Assembly: GCA_003142255.1 (NCBI GenBank) | Contig: PLLO01000007.1 | Coordinates: forward strand, 1-64,000 | Length of the DNA: 64,000 bases | Source of the DNA: Bacteroidales bacterium | GTDB taxonomy: Bacteria; Bacteroidota; Bacteroidia; Bacteroidales; VadinHA17 | Reading direction: 5' to 3' | In this document: positions 8,566 through 18,989 of the stretch, piece by piece | Numbering within the stretch: the first letter of the stretch is position 1 | How the letters are laid out: each line of letters starts with the position of its first letter | The notes under the pieces: model-generated | What the model was told of the DNA's origin: nothing | The model's input: only the letters and a program-made list of their open reading frames with translations | The model's database searches: none | Position numbers and translations under genes: made by a program

Positions 8566-9810
8566 TTACTTTGTAAAATCTGCCATCTCGTCAGGGTATT
8601 CGTTATTGTCGATTTTCCTTTTTATCTCCCTGAAGGCTTTTATTGTATAATCCACATCTTCGAGTGAATGGGCAGCAGTCGGAATGAGGCGAAGCATTAC
8701 TACATCCTTTGGTACTACAGGGTATATAACTACCGAACAAAAGATATTGTAATGTTCCCTGAGGTCGTAAATGAGCTGGGTGGACCGGGTCACTCCGCCT
8801 TTCATGAACACAGGTGTAACGGATGATTCTGTCTTGCCGAGATCAAGGCCTTCCTTCTTTAAACCATTCTGCAGAGCTCTGACAATGGTCCAAAGTTTTT
8901 CGCGGTATTCCGGATGAGTCTGAATAATTTCAAGACGCTTGATCGCACCCAGAGTCATTGCCATTGGCAGTGATTTAGCGTAAATCTGAGATCTGAGGTT
9001 ATATTTAAGGTAAGAAATGACCTCTTTTGTACTGGCAACAAATCCTCCGAAGCCTGCCATTGATTTGGCGAATGCTGCAAAATAAACATCAATCTGGTCT
9101 TGCACGCCAAAATGTTCACCTGTTCCACGCCCGTTTGCACCCATTGTTCCGAAGCCATGTGCATCGTCGACAAGAATACGGAAATGGTATTTCTTTTTAA
9201 GTGCGGTTATCTTGTCAAGTTTGCCAAGGTCGCCAGCCATTCCGAAGACACCTTCGGTAATAACAAGGATGCCGCCGCCGGATTCTTCAGTGAGTGTAGT
9301 CGCGCGCTGAAGCTGTTTTTCGCAACTTTCAATGTCATTATGATGAAATGCAAATCTTTTTCCGATATGAAGCCTCAATCCATCCATAATGCATGCGTGT
9401 GATTCTGAATCATAAACGATTACATCATGTCTGTTGACCAGGGCGTCGATAATGGAGACCATCCCCTGGTATCCGAAATTAAGAAGGTATGCACTTTCCT
9501 TCTGTTCAAAATCGGCAGCCATCCTTTCAAATTTTTCATGATTGGTGGTTTGCCCTGACATCATCCTTGCTCCCATAGGATAAGCTAATCCATACTGTTT
9601 AGTGTATTCTGCATCAGCTTTTCTTACTTCAGGATTATTAGCCAGTCCCAGGTAATTGTTCAGACTCCAGACAAGAACTTCCTTACCTCTGAATGTCATT
9701 CTTGGCCCTATTTCTCCTTCGAGCTTAGGAAAGGCAAAGTACCCATCTGCCATATCCGAATATTGGCCAAGTGAACCTTTATTCACTTTAATTTTATCGA
9801 AAATATCCAT
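8566..9810 (-). CDS. spt: Alpha-oxoamine synthase family PLP enzyme, probably serine palmitoyltransferase
   Basis: AONS/KBL/SPT fold motifs: NNYLGLANNPEV, DSESHACIMDGLR, VDDAHGFGTMGANGRGTGEHF, FAKSMAGFGGF; Bacteroidetes sphingolipid enzyme context is inferred. Confidence 0.75.
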   Translation of the reverse strand: MDIFDKIKVNKGSLGQYSDMADGYFAFPKLEGEIGPRMTFRGKEVLVWSLNNYLGLANNPEVRKADAEYTKQYGLAYPMGARMMSGQTTNHEKFERMAADFEQKESAYLLNFGYQGMVSIIDALVNRHDVIVYDSESHACIMDGLRLHIGKRFAFHHNDIESCEKQLQRATTLTEESGGGILVITEGVFGMAGDLGKLDKITALKKKYHFRILVDDAHGFGTMGANGRGTGEHFGVQDQIDVYFAAFAKSMAGFGGFVASTKEVISYLKYNLRSQIYAKSLPMAMTLGAIKRLEIIQTHPEYREKLWTIVRALQNGLKKEGLDLGKTESSVTPVFMKGGVTRSTQLIYDLREHYNIFCSVVIYPVVPKDVVMLRLIPTAAHSLEDVDYTIKAFREIKRKIDNNEYPDEMADFTK

Positions 9811-9935
9811 GATTGTTTTTTAAAATTTTCACAAAAGTATAGAATAGAAGCTTCCATGTTATACCTATTTATACCTAATTTGGTATTCTGCCTCTGATAT
9901 ATATTACCGCCTTTCATTTTCCTCCAAGGGGAGGC

Positions 9936-9975
9936 CCGAGCGTTAAGAAATAGCCCGATGGGTTATTTTATCGAA
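9936..9975. repeat. Dispersed stem-loop element copy 1 (CCGAGCGTTAAGAAATAGCCC...)
   Basis: 21 nt at 9936-9956 identical to the reverse complement of 32905-32925; both followed by an AAATAGCCC-3nt-GGGYTATTT hairpin. Confidence 0.8.
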
Positions 9976-10119
9976 GGGGCCAGCCTGTCGGAAGGGGCCT
10001 TACCCCGGGTGGGAAGGGGGTTATTCTTGTCCTGGCAGATAGCGAAAGAATAAATGGATAATATTTACGTTTATATCTCTGATATGAAAATTTTATTGTA
10101 ATTTTGCGCAACATTTTTT

Positions 10120-10938
10120 ATGAGGCTAAGGACATCTATATTATTACTGGCATTAGTGCTGGTTACTTCCTGCGGTGAGTATCAGAAGATACTGAAGAGT
10201 ACGGACTTTGATATGAAAAAAGCCAGGGCTAAGGAATACTTTGATGCTGGCAAGTATGTTAAGTCGAGTGAGCTCCTTGAGCAGATCATTCCCCGCTACA
10301 GGGCGACTGAAGAGGCTGAGGATCTTATCTGGATGAATGGAGAGGGCTATTATGGCATGAAGCAGTACGATATGGCAGGTACCGTATACAAATCTTACAT
10401 TGAACAATACGGTTACGGGAAATATATTGAAGAAGCCTATTATAAGTCGGCCATGTGCGATTATAATATTTCACCTCGCGCGGAACTTGACCAGGATAAT
10501 ACTAAAAAGGCAATAGAAGGCTTTACTATTTTTCTTTCCAGGTATCCGAACAGTTCGAGAGCTGATGAGTGCAAGAAACTGCTTGATGATCTTCACGAGA
10601 GGCTTGTTGAGAAGTCGTATATCAGTGCAAAGCTCTATTATGATATGAATCAGTATAAGGCAGCTGTAGTTGCCCTGTCAAATTCCCTCAAAGAGTTTGC
10701 TGAGACAAAATATCGCGAGGAAATGATGTATCTCAAGCTAAGTTCTCTTTACCTTTATGCTGGGAAGAGTTTTGCTGTTAAGCAGAAGGAGAGGTATCAG
10801 GCTACTCTCGATGATTATTATTCCTTTATGGAAGAATTTCCACAGAGCAAATACGCTAAAGATGTTAAAAAAATATACCAGGCGACTGCTAAACAGTTAA
10901 AAATTCAGACTCCTGGAAATGAAGCTAATATTCAATAA
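10120..10938 (+). CDS. bamD: Outer membrane assembly lipoprotein BamD
   Basis: Lipobox LVTSCGEYQK, TPR-like YfiO/BamD architecture, conserved position before rpoZ. Confidence 0.85.
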   Translation: MRLRTSILLLALVLVTSCGEYQKILKSTDFDMKKARAKEYFDAGKYVKSSELLEQIIPRYRATEEAEDLIWMNGEGYYGMKQYDMAGTVYKSYIEQYGYGKYIEEAYYKSAMCDYNISPRAELDQDNTKKAIEGFTIFLSRYPNSSRADECKKLLDDLHERLVEKSYISAKLYYDMNQYKAAVVALSNSLKEFAETKYREEMMYLKLSSLYLYAGKSFAVKQKERYQATLDDYYSFMEEFPQSKYAKDVKKIYQATAKQLKIQTPGNEANIQ

Positions 10939-10944
10939 ATAATT

Positions 10945-11277
10945 ATGGATTACAGAAAATCAGCAGCTCCGGTAACAACAATTACACGTAACCTTGACCT
11001 TATGACCAGGGGCACGGGAAATATTTATGAAACAGTAATCATAGTTTCAAGAAGAGCCAACCAGATCTCTGTTGAAATGAAGCAGGAACTGAACAAGAAG
11101 CTTGAAGAGTTCGCTTCATACAGCGACAATCTCGAAGAGGTTTTTGAAAACCGCGAACAGATAGAGATATCTAAATACTATGAGAGACTTCCAAAGCCGA
11201 CCCTGATTGCATTGCAGGAGCTTGAAGAAGGTAAGATTTTTTACAGGAACCCTGAAAACCAGAACAGGCCAAAATAA
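10945..11277 (+). CDS. rpoZ: DNA-directed RNA polymerase omega subunit (Bacteroidetes type)
   Basis: ITRNLDLMTRGTGNIYETVIIVSRRANQIS; between bamD and coaBC. Confidence 0.88.
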   Translation: MDYRKSAAPVTTITRNLDLMTRGTGNIYETVIIVSRRANQISVEMKQELNKKLEEFASYSDNLEEVFENREQIEISKYYERLPKPTLIALQELEEGKIFYRNPENQNRPK

Positions 11278-11291
11278 AAACCAGCCTGAAA

Positions 11292-12500
11292 ATGCTGAAA
11301 GGCAAAAATATACTTGTGGGTGTAACCGGGGGTATTGCAGCCTATAAAACTGCAACTATCATCCGGTTGCTAGTTAAAGAGGGAGCTGAAGTAAAAGTAG
11401 TAATGAGCGCCCATGCCAGGGAATTTATTACCCCTCTGACCCTTTCAACTTTATCGAAAAATCCTGTCCTTACAGAGTTTTATAATCAGGAAAATGGCGA
11501 TTGGAACAGTCATGTCGATCTCGGGTTATGGGCCAACCTTTACCTTATTGCTCCGGCAACTGCAAATTCAATCGCAAAGATGGCCTGTGGAATAGCTGAT
11601 AACCTGCTGTTGACAGCTTATCTTTCGGCAAAATGTCCGGTAATGATCGCTCCTTCCATGGATGTCGATATGCTGAACCATCCTGCTACAAAAATCAATA
11701 TTGAGACTCTGAAAGCGTTCGGAAATATAATAATTGAGCCTGCCAGCGGCGAACTGGCAAGCGGTCTGACAGGAAAAGGAAGGATGGCCGAACCAGAAGA
11801 TATAGTAAGGGAAATTTTAAACCTCCTGTCAAAAAAAAAAATCAAAAAACCGCTGAGCGGTAAACGGCTCCTTATAAATGCAGGACCTACCCGCGAACCA
11901 ATAGACCCTGTTCGTTTTATCAGTAATTATTCTTCAGGAAGAATGGGTATTGCTATTGCGGATGCTGCTGCTGAATATGGTGCAGATGTCGAGCTGATAC
12001 TGGGTCCGGTAAATATAGTTCCGGAAAATAAATCTGTGAAGATTACCCGCGTAACTACAGCAGAATCAATGGCATCAGAATGCATTAAGCGGTTCCCGAA
12101 ATGTGATATAGCCATCCTCTCGGCTGCAGTTGCTGATTATACGGCGGTAAAGGTTGAAAAGGAAAAAATGAAAAAGGGCATTGATTCAATTACTCTTAAG
12201 CTTAAACCTACCGCCGATATTGCAGCGACCCTCGGAAGAAGTAAAAAGGCGTCACAGATTATTGCCGGTTTTGCCCTCGAGACAAATAATGAAATAAAAA
12301 ACGCCACGGCAAAGCTTAATAGAAAAAACCTGGATCTTATTGTTTTGAATTCATTGAAGGAGCCTGGCGCAGGTTTTGAGCATTCTACTAACAAAATAAC
12401 CATTATTGACAAGTACAATAATATTGATAAATTTGAGTTGAAATCCAAAGAAGAAGCTGCCAGGGATATTCTCGACAAAATTGTTTTAATGATCAAATAA
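11292..12500 (+). CDS. coaBC: Bifunctional phosphopantothenoylcysteine decarboxylase/phosphopantothenate-cysteine ligase
   Basis: LVGVTGGIAAYKT..., APSMDVDM, NAGPTREPIDPVRFISNYSSGRMG. Confidence 0.95.
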   Translation: MLKGKNILVGVTGGIAAYKTATIIRLLVKEGAEVKVVMSAHAREFITPLTLSTLSKNPVLTEFYNQENGDWNSHVDLGLWANLYLIAPATANSIAKMACGIADNLLLTAYLSAKCPVMIAPSMDVDMLNHPATKINIETLKAFGNIIIEPASGELASGLTGKGRMAEPEDIVREILNLLSKKKIKKPLSGKRLLINAGPTREPIDPVRFISNYSSGRMGIAIADAAAEYGADVELILGPVNIVPENKSVKITRVTTAESMASECIKRFPKCDIAILSAAVADYTAVKVEKEKMKKGIDSITLKLKPTADIAATLGRSKKASQIIAGFALETNNEIKNATAKLNRKNLDLIVLNSLKEPGAGFEHSTNKITIIDKYNNIDKFELKSKEEAARDILDKIVLMIK

Positions 12501-12509
12501 TTTATACGG

Positions 12510-13436
12510 ATGGTAAGAGTCAGCATCCTTAAAAATTTTGCGCTTTCAGTCCTTTTCCTGATCCCGGGAGTTGCATTTTCACAGGAGCTCTACTGCAATG
12601 TCCAGATTTCGGCCCAGAAGATACAGGGATCAAACCGCGAAGTCTTTGATAATATGCAGCACGACATATATGAGTTCATGAATAATACCGTCTGGACTAA
12701 CCATGTATTCACTTATGCTGAAAGGGTAGAATGCTCTATTCTTATCAACCTTACAGACCAGATATCGGCAGATGAATTCTCGGGAACCATCACGATACAG
12801 CTTAAAAGACCCGTTTTTAATACTACCTATAATTCGACGGTATTGAATTTCATTGATAACAGCTTCAGGTTCAGATATGTTGAATTTCAACCCCTTGAAT
12901 TTGATCCTACCACTTACCGATCGAGTCTTGTCGCCGTTCTTTCCTATTATACTTATATGATTCTTGGCTTTGATGCCGATACATTTTCCCCAGAGGGGGG
13001 GACAGAGTACTTTCAGATGGCTGAGAAGATCGTCTCAAGTGCTCAGAATGCATCTGAACCAGGATGGAAGCCTTACGACGGATCCAGGAACAAGAACAGG
13101 TACTGGCTGGTCAAAAACACTCTCGATAAGGAATATGAAGGAGTCAGGCAGTTTCTTTATGAATACTATATTAACGGGCTCGATAAGATGGAATCAAAAA
13201 TATCTGAGGCCAGGACCAGCATCGTGGAAAGCCTGAAGCTTGTCCAGGAAGTTTACAGGAAAAAACCCGACCCGTTCATGTATATTGTCCAGATTATTAT
13301 GGAAGCCAAGTCTGATGAAATTGTTAATATTTTCACTGAATCATTCCCTGAAGAAAAAAGCAGGGTTGTTCAGATACTTACCGAAATAGATCCTTCGAAA
13401 AAGACAACGTACGAAAAGATCACTTCGGCAAATTGA
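12510..13436 (+). CDS. DUF4835 family protein (PorD-like, T9SS-associated)
   Basis: QELYCNVQISAQKIQGSNREVFDNMQHDIYEFMNNTVWTNHVF; coaBC-DUF4835-recN synteny. Confidence 0.85.
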   Translation: MVRVSILKNFALSVLFLIPGVAFSQELYCNVQISAQKIQGSNREVFDNMQHDIYEFMNNTVWTNHVFTYAERVECSILINLTDQISADEFSGTITIQLKRPVFNTTYNSTVLNFIDNSFRFRYVEFQPLEFDPTTYRSSLVAVLSYYTYMILGFDADTFSPEGGTEYFQMAEKIVSSAQNASEPGWKPYDGSRNKNRYWLVKNTLDKEYEGVRQFLYEYYINGLDKMESKISEARTSIVESLKLVQEVYRKKPDPFMYIVQIIMEAKSDEIVNIFTESFPEEKSRVVQILTEIDPSKKTTYEKITSAN

Positions 13437-13450
13437 CCTAATCTCAGTTT

Positions 13451-15115
13451 ATGCTGGTAAAACTTTACGTTCAAAATTATGCACTTATAAAGGATCTGGA
13501 CGTTGAACTTGAAGACGGACTGACAATTATTACAGGTGAGACTGGCTCAGGTAAATCTATCCTTCTGGGCGCCCTTTCACTGATCCTGGGAAGCAGGGCC
13601 GATTCGTCAGTACTGCTCGAGAAGAATGAAAAATGCGTGGTGGAGGGAACATTCAGGATCGGCGATTATGACCTCTCTGAGTTCTTCACGGCAAATGAAC
13701 TCGATTATGAGCCTGTTACAACAATGAGGAGGGAAATAAACCCTGCCGGCAAATCGAGAGCTTTTATAAATGACACGCCAGTTACCATAAACCTTCTCAA
13801 GGAACTGGGAGACCGCCTTATTGATATCCATTCCCAGCACCAGACCCTGATGCTTCATGATAATTCCTTCCAGCTGAATGTGATAGATTCTTTTGCTGGC
13901 ACCTCGAAGCTGAAAGATGAATACAAGCTTGTTTACAATAAATACCGATCTCTGTCGAAGGAGTTTAATGAGTTAAAGGAAAAGGCTGACCGGAACAAGG
14001 CTGACCTCGAATATTTCCAGTTCCAGCTTACCCAGCTCGAGGAAGCAAAGCTCCGCGAGGGTGAACAGGAGGAGCTTGAGAAGGAACAGGAACTGCTGAG
14101 CCATGCCGAGGAGATCAAAATCGGATTGAGCAATGCTTCAAGCCTTCTTTCTTCCGATAATGCTTCAGTTTTATTGTTATTGCGCGAAGCAAAATCAGCT
14201 CTTTTTAAAATAGCAGAATTCCTTCCAAACGGTGATGAGATTCTTCGCAGAAGCGAGTCTTCGTTCATTGAGCTTAATGACCTGGCTGGTGAAATTGAAA
14301 AGATGATGGCCACAATCGATGCCGATCCTCATCGTCTTGCCCTTGTAAATGACAGGCTCGATTCTCTATACTCATTGATCCAGAAGCATCGCGTGAAGGG
14401 ACTTAACGAACTGATTGTAAAAAAGGAAGATATCAGGAAACAGGTAAAGTCAATCGAAACAAGCGATGAAAGGATGGCTGAGGTTGAAGCTGCACTGAAG
14501 AAAGAGACTGCAGCACTGAAAAGCCTCGCTGATGGAATTTCCATTAAAAGGAATAACATCCTGGGCGATGTTGAAAAGAAGATTTCCGATCTGCTGAAGC
14601 AACTCGGAATGCCCAATGCAAGATTCCGTGTTTCAATGACAAAGCTCCAGGATTTTACTGCCACAGGCACTGATCATGCTGACTTTCTCTTTTCTGCAAA
14701 CAAACAGGTTGAACCGGAGAACCTTGCGAAGATTGCATCCGGAGGTGAATTGTCGAGGGTGATGCTCAGCCTTAAGTCGCTGCTTACAAAAAACAATAAC
14801 CTGCCGACAATTATTTTTGATGAGATCGATTCGGGGGTATCTGGTGAAGTGGCTGATAAGGTTGGACAGATCCTCGCAGGGATGGGAAAATATATGCAGG
14901 TGGTTAATATTACTCATCTCCCGCAGGTAGCCTCAAGGGGAACAAAACACTACCATGTCTATAAGGATGATTCGGGCGATTCAACAATTACCAGGGTTAA
15001 GTTGTTAACTCATGAAGAGAGGGTAACCGAGGTCGCAAAGCTTTTAAGTGGCAGTGAAATAACTGATACTGCGATCCGCAATGCGAAGGAGCTTCTGAAG
15101 GCCGCTGGAAAATAA
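13451..15115 (+). CDS. recN: DNA repair protein RecN
   Basis: LYVQNYALIKDLDVELEDGLTIITGETGSGKSILLGAL; ASGGELSRVMLSLKSL; DEIDSGVSGEVA. Confidence 0.95.
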   Translation: MLVKLYVQNYALIKDLDVELEDGLTIITGETGSGKSILLGALSLILGSRADSSVLLEKNEKCVVEGTFRIGDYDLSEFFTANELDYEPVTTMRREINPAGKSRAFINDTPVTINLLKELGDRLIDIHSQHQTLMLHDNSFQLNVIDSFAGTSKLKDEYKLVYNKYRSLSKEFNELKEKADRNKADLEYFQFQLTQLEEAKLREGEQEELEKEQELLSHAEEIKIGLSNASSLLSSDNASVLLLLREAKSALFKIAEFLPNGDEILRRSESSFIELNDLAGEIEKMMATIDADPHRLALVNDRLDSLYSLIQKHRVKGLNELIVKKEDIRKQVKSIETSDERMAEVEAALKKETAALKSLADGISIKRNNILGDVEKKISDLLKQLGMPNARFRVSMTKLQDFTATGTDHADFLFSANKQVEPENLAKIASGGELSRVMLSLKSLLTKNNNLPTIIFDEIDSGVSGEVADKVGQILAGMGKYMQVVNITHLPQVASRGTKHYHVYKDDSGDSTITRVKLLTHEERVTEVAKLLSGSEITDTAIRNAKELLKAAGK

Positions 15116-15207
15116 ACTACCCCCTTTCTTTTTCCCCCAGGAGGGAAATGAAGAACCACCTCCTTCCCCTGTGGGGGAATCCCGAGTACTCGGGAGGGAA
15201 GAGGGTA
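15115..15207. repeat. G/C-rich intergenic repeat with 16-bp perfect palindrome
   Basis: CCCCC...GTGGGGG plus TCCCGAGTACTCGGGA at 15180-15195. Confidence 0.6.
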
Positions 15208-15227
15208 AAAAATAAAAGATATTAAAA

Positions 15228-16070
15228 ATGGAAGGAACATTATTAAAAGAGAAAAAAGGAATCATTTTCGGTGCACTGAATGAAAAATCGATTGCGTGGC
15301 AGGTAGCTTTGAAATCCTGGCAGCAAGGGGCACAGCTTGTTCTGACAAATTCTCCTGTTGCAGTAAGGATGGGGTCTATAAATGAGCTGGCTGAGATCAC
15401 CGGAAGCAAGGTTATCACTGCTGATGCTACCAGTATGGAAGATATTGATACATTGCTGACAGAAAGCATGAAGATATTCGGCGGCCAGTTCGATTTCATT
15501 CTTCATTCTATCGGAATGTCACCCAACGTAAGAAAAGATATTCCCTATGAGCAGACAAGCTACGAGAACATGCTGAAGACATTCGATATATCAGCGCTCA
15601 GTTTCCATAGGATTCTTCAGACAGCATACAAGCTTGATGCAATAAGGGAATGGGGCTCAGTTGTGGCTTTGTCGTACGTGGCAGCTCAGAGAACCCTTTC
15701 CGGATATAACGATATGGGTGATGCCAAGGCGCTCCTTGAATCAATTGCACGCAGCTTCGGATATATCTATGGCCGCGACAGAAAAGTCCGGATCAATACA
15801 ATATCTCAGTCACCGACTCTCACTACCGCCGGAAGCGGTATTCACGGGTTTGAGTCTCTTATTGACTTCTCTGAAAGAATGTCGCCGCTCGGCAATGCAA
15901 CGGCCGAAGAGTGTGCCGATTATTGCGTTGCGCTTTTTTCGGACCTTACAAGAAAAGTTACCATGCAGAACCTTTACCACGACGGAGGATTTTCAAGTAT
16001 GGGTATGAGCCTGAAAGCTATTGAACAGTATAGGAAAAGCTTTGATGAGTGTGATTGTGACGATAAATAA
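15228..16070 (+). CDS. fabI: Enoyl-[acyl-carrier-protein] reductase (NADH) FabI
   Basis: GIIFGALNEKSIAWQVA, HSIGMSP, SYVAAQRTLSGYNDMGDAKALLES, NTISQSPTLTTAGSGI. Confidence 0.9.
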   Translation: MEGTLLKEKKGIIFGALNEKSIAWQVALKSWQQGAQLVLTNSPVAVRMGSINELAEITGSKVITADATSMEDIDTLLTESMKIFGGQFDFILHSIGMSPNVRKDIPYEQTSYENMLKTFDISALSFHRILQTAYKLDAIREWGSVVALSYVAAQRTLSGYNDMGDAKALLESIARSFGYIYGRDRKVRINTISQSPTLTTAGSGIHGFESLIDFSERMSPLGNATAEECADYCVALFSDLTRKVTMQNLYHDGGFSSMGMSLKAIEQYRKSFDECDCDDK

Positions 16071-16154
16071 ATAAGTACAAATACCTATTTTTCAGGCGAT
16101 TTGCAATCAGGTAAGTCGCTTTTTTTATATTTGGATCAACTTAGAACCACGCTT

Positions 16155-17429
16155 ATGATTAAGTTGATACTCCTCGTTATTTTCTATCTGACTTTTCCTG
16201 TCCTGATAATTTATCTGTGCAAGAAATGGACATTTCTTGAGAAGCTGGGCTCAATCGTAATTGCATATGCATTCGGACTTCTGATCGGGAGCACCGGCAT
16301 ATTCCCAAAAGGTAGCGACGGATACAAGCTTGCAGTGGTGGGGCGCGGACCTCTTTCACAGACTGAGATTGAGACCCTGATCTCAGACGGCAAGGTTGTA
16401 CCGGAAGATATCTGGGTTAACCAGATTGCAAGGGTACAGGATATTATTCCGACACTTGTAGTACCGCTTGCTTTCCCTCTTTTGCTTTTTTCTCTTAATA
16501 TTAAGCGATGGCTCAAATATGCCAAAAAAGGATTTGTCTCAGTCGGTCTTGCCCTGATTGCAGGACTTGTAATGGTGACTATCGGTTTCTTTATCTGGAA
16601 GGATTCGATTCCGGAAAGCTGGAAGCTGGCCGGTATGTTTGAAGGAATTTACACAGGCGGAACCCCGAATTTCGTCGCCATAAAGATGGCTCTTAATGTC
16701 GATCCGAATTTGTTTGTCATTGTCAGCACCTATGATATGGTCGTTGGGGCATTTCTTGTACTGTTTTATATTACGGTAGCTCCGCGCATCTTCAGGTTTA
16801 TACTTCCAAAATATTCTGAGGAAAAGGGACTTTCAACAGAGGCAGTTGAAATTGCAAAGGAAACTGTAGACATGGAGGATTTTAACGGAGTACTGAAAAA
16901 AGAGACCTTGTTGCCGCTTCTTAAAGCCCTTGGGTTAGCGGTATTGATTTTTGCCATTGCCGGAGGTTTAAGCATGGCTCTGCCAAAGCTTCCACAGATG
17001 TTAGTTGTCATTCTTACCATTACTACACTTGGAATTCTTGCATCACTAATAAAACCCATAAACAGGATTAAAAAGACATTTCAGCTTGGAATGTACTTTA
17101 TACTTGTTTTTTCACTGACAGTTGCTTCAATGGCAGACCTGAAGACAATGGTCGGTATAGGGATGGTCAATTTGATACTTTTTATCTCGTGGTGCTATTT
17201 TGGATCATTGATTCTGCATCTTATCCTTGCAAAAATATTCCGCGTGGATGCTGATAATTTCCTTGTAACATCGGCAGCATATATATTTTCACCACCATTT
17301 GTTCCCTTGGTGGCTAAAGCATTGAAAAATAAGGACCTGATAATCACAGGTATTACCGGAGGTATAATAGGCTATATATTAGGTAATTATTTTGGAATTG
17401 CCCTTGCATATTTTCTGAAGGGCTTCTAG
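16155..17429 (+). CDS. DUF819 family integral membrane protein
   Basis: Multi-TM; 'FEGIYTGGTPNFVAIKMAL', 'FSLTVASMADLKTMVGIGMVN' typical DUF819; start adjusted to MIKLILL. Confidence 0.75.
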   Translation: MIKLILLVIFYLTFPVLIIYLCKKWTFLEKLGSIVIAYAFGLLIGSTGIFPKGSDGYKLAVVGRGPLSQTEIETLISDGKVVPEDIWVNQIARVQDIIPTLVVPLAFPLLLFSLNIKRWLKYAKKGFVSVGLALIAGLVMVTIGFFIWKDSIPESWKLAGMFEGIYTGGTPNFVAIKMALNVDPNLFVIVSTYDMVVGAFLVLFYITVAPRIFRFILPKYSEEKGLSTEAVEIAKETVDMEDFNGVLKKETLLPLLKALGLAVLIFAIAGGLSMALPKLPQMLVVILTITTLGILASLIKPINRIKKTFQLGMYFILVFSLTVASMADLKTMVGIGMVNLILFISWCYFGSLILHLILAKIFRVDADNFLVTSAAYIFSPPFVPLVAKALKNKDLIITGITGGIIGYILGNYFGIALAYFLKGF

Positions 17430-17528
17430 AAATAACTAAATATTATATAAAAAACTTTCCCTCTCTTTTCACCAGTTGGCGGAAAGAGAGGAAAAAGAAG
17501 GGGGTGAGTACAGGTAAATATGTAAATC

Positions 17529-18905
17529 CTAGAACATATAATTCAGTCCTATTGAGAATCCGATATTCCCATCCTGTGCATTAAATGCCTTTCCAATGTC
17601 AATGGCAATTACGAAGTTCTGGTTCATAACAGGCATAATACTTATACCGGCACTCTGATGCAGTTTGTCTTTGCCTCCGTGGAAAAAATCAGAATAATTT
17701 TCTGCAGGGAGCGTCGTTAAGAATGTTGTGCTAAGATCTGATGGAAGGGTTATATCTTTTGTAACTAACCCGAAATCATAAAAGGTATTAATCCCGAGGT
17801 AGCAATCCTGCTTAAGGAATTTAAAATAAATGGGTTTCCAGCGAAGCTCCACGTTTCCCAGAAAGAACGCGTCACCTATAACCCTGTTCCTCAGAATACC
17901 CCTGAGCGTGCTTGATCCTCCAAGTCCCTCACTGGTTGCACCGGTGAGCATTGAGGTGATGAACTGAGACTGATAGAAGAAGGGGACTTTCCCGGAAAGC
18001 GTGGTTTGATAACCCAGCCTGTAAACCAGCGAGAGGTTCTTCTCGATAAGTGTAAAGTACTGGCGGTGGGTTATATAAAATCTTGTGAATCCCCAGTCGT
18101 TTCCCAGAAACTTGGGAGCTATCTCAACCCCCATTTCTGTCCAGATACCTTTCATCGGGTTGGGTCTGTTATCACGGCTGTCCCATGTGACACCTACCTT
18201 TACTATATTGACCCATCCTCCGTCGGCTTCGTTGGCACTTATCAGACCGAGGTCCTGGTAGTACTTAAATAATCCCGGCATATCGGCATTATAAGGAAGC
18301 TTATCCTTCTTACCTCTATTGAGTGTAGGAATATTGACCGTATCGATCATAAAATCCTGGATTGCAAACCCTGCGCTCCATTTAATGTGATCTCCTGACA
18401 ACTTGCCCTGAAAGTCATTCTTGAATCTGAACTCATTCCTCTGGAAGCGGTAGAACATTGCACTCCTGTAAGGATCAACGGGACCTGTCGCCTTGTCATA
18501 TTTCATCCAGTTATCATTAAATACCGATTCGTATCCATTGAAACCATAGAAATCAGTTGCCATATCAGGAAGATAACTAAGGTCACTTGTCAGATGCACA
18601 CCATGGATGAGGTGATTTGACTCATACATCATCCTGAAGATTCCGCTGCCTTTTGTGTAATGAGAAACTTCGGTGTAGGTGTGATCAAAATAATCGGGAT
18701 AAGTGCTTCCATCTCCATAATTGTAGAATTCCACCAGGGCTCCGTACTGAAAACCAAGGTTGGAATCGTAAGTGGTTGCAGGTAGGGCTCCGCCGAATTT
18801 CCATCCGGTCTTCACCTTCTTCTCCTGTCCCGATACGGAAAGTGCCACTAAAGCCATAAGAATAACTGAAAAGATCTTTTTCATAGGTATAGTTTTGGTT
18901 GACAA
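17529..18905 (-). CDS. BamA/TamA (Omp85)-family outer membrane beta-barrel protein
   Basis: LGGSSTLRGILRNRVIGDAFFLGNVELRWKP motif and C-terminal aromatic (GLNYMF). Confidence 0.75.
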   Translation of the reverse strand: MSTKTIPMKKIFSVILMALVALSVSGQEKKVKTGWKFGGALPATTYDSNLGFQYGALVEFYNYGDGSTYPDYFDHTYTEVSHYTKGSGIFRMMYESNHLIHGVHLTSDLSYLPDMATDFYGFNGYESVFNDNWMKYDKATGPVDPYRSAMFYRFQRNEFRFKNDFQGKLSGDHIKWSAGFAIQDFMIDTVNIPTLNRGKKDKLPYNADMPGLFKYYQDLGLISANEADGGWVNIVKVGVTWDSRDNRPNPMKGIWTEMGVEIAPKFLGNDWGFTRFYITHRQYFTLIEKNLSLVYRLGYQTTLSGKVPFFYQSQFITSMLTGATSEGLGGSSTLRGILRNRVIGDAFFLGNVELRWKPIYFKFLKQDCYLGINTFYDFGLVTKDITLPSDLSTTFLTTLPAENYSDFFHGGKDKLHQSAGISIMPVMNQNFVIAIDIGKAFNAQDGNIGFSIGLNYMF

Positions 18906-18989
18906 TGTTAAAGATAAAGAAAAAGTGAAATAATGGCCACTTTTTTTAATAATTGCTACCTTCGGCTATTATTTTTAAGACTATATACT

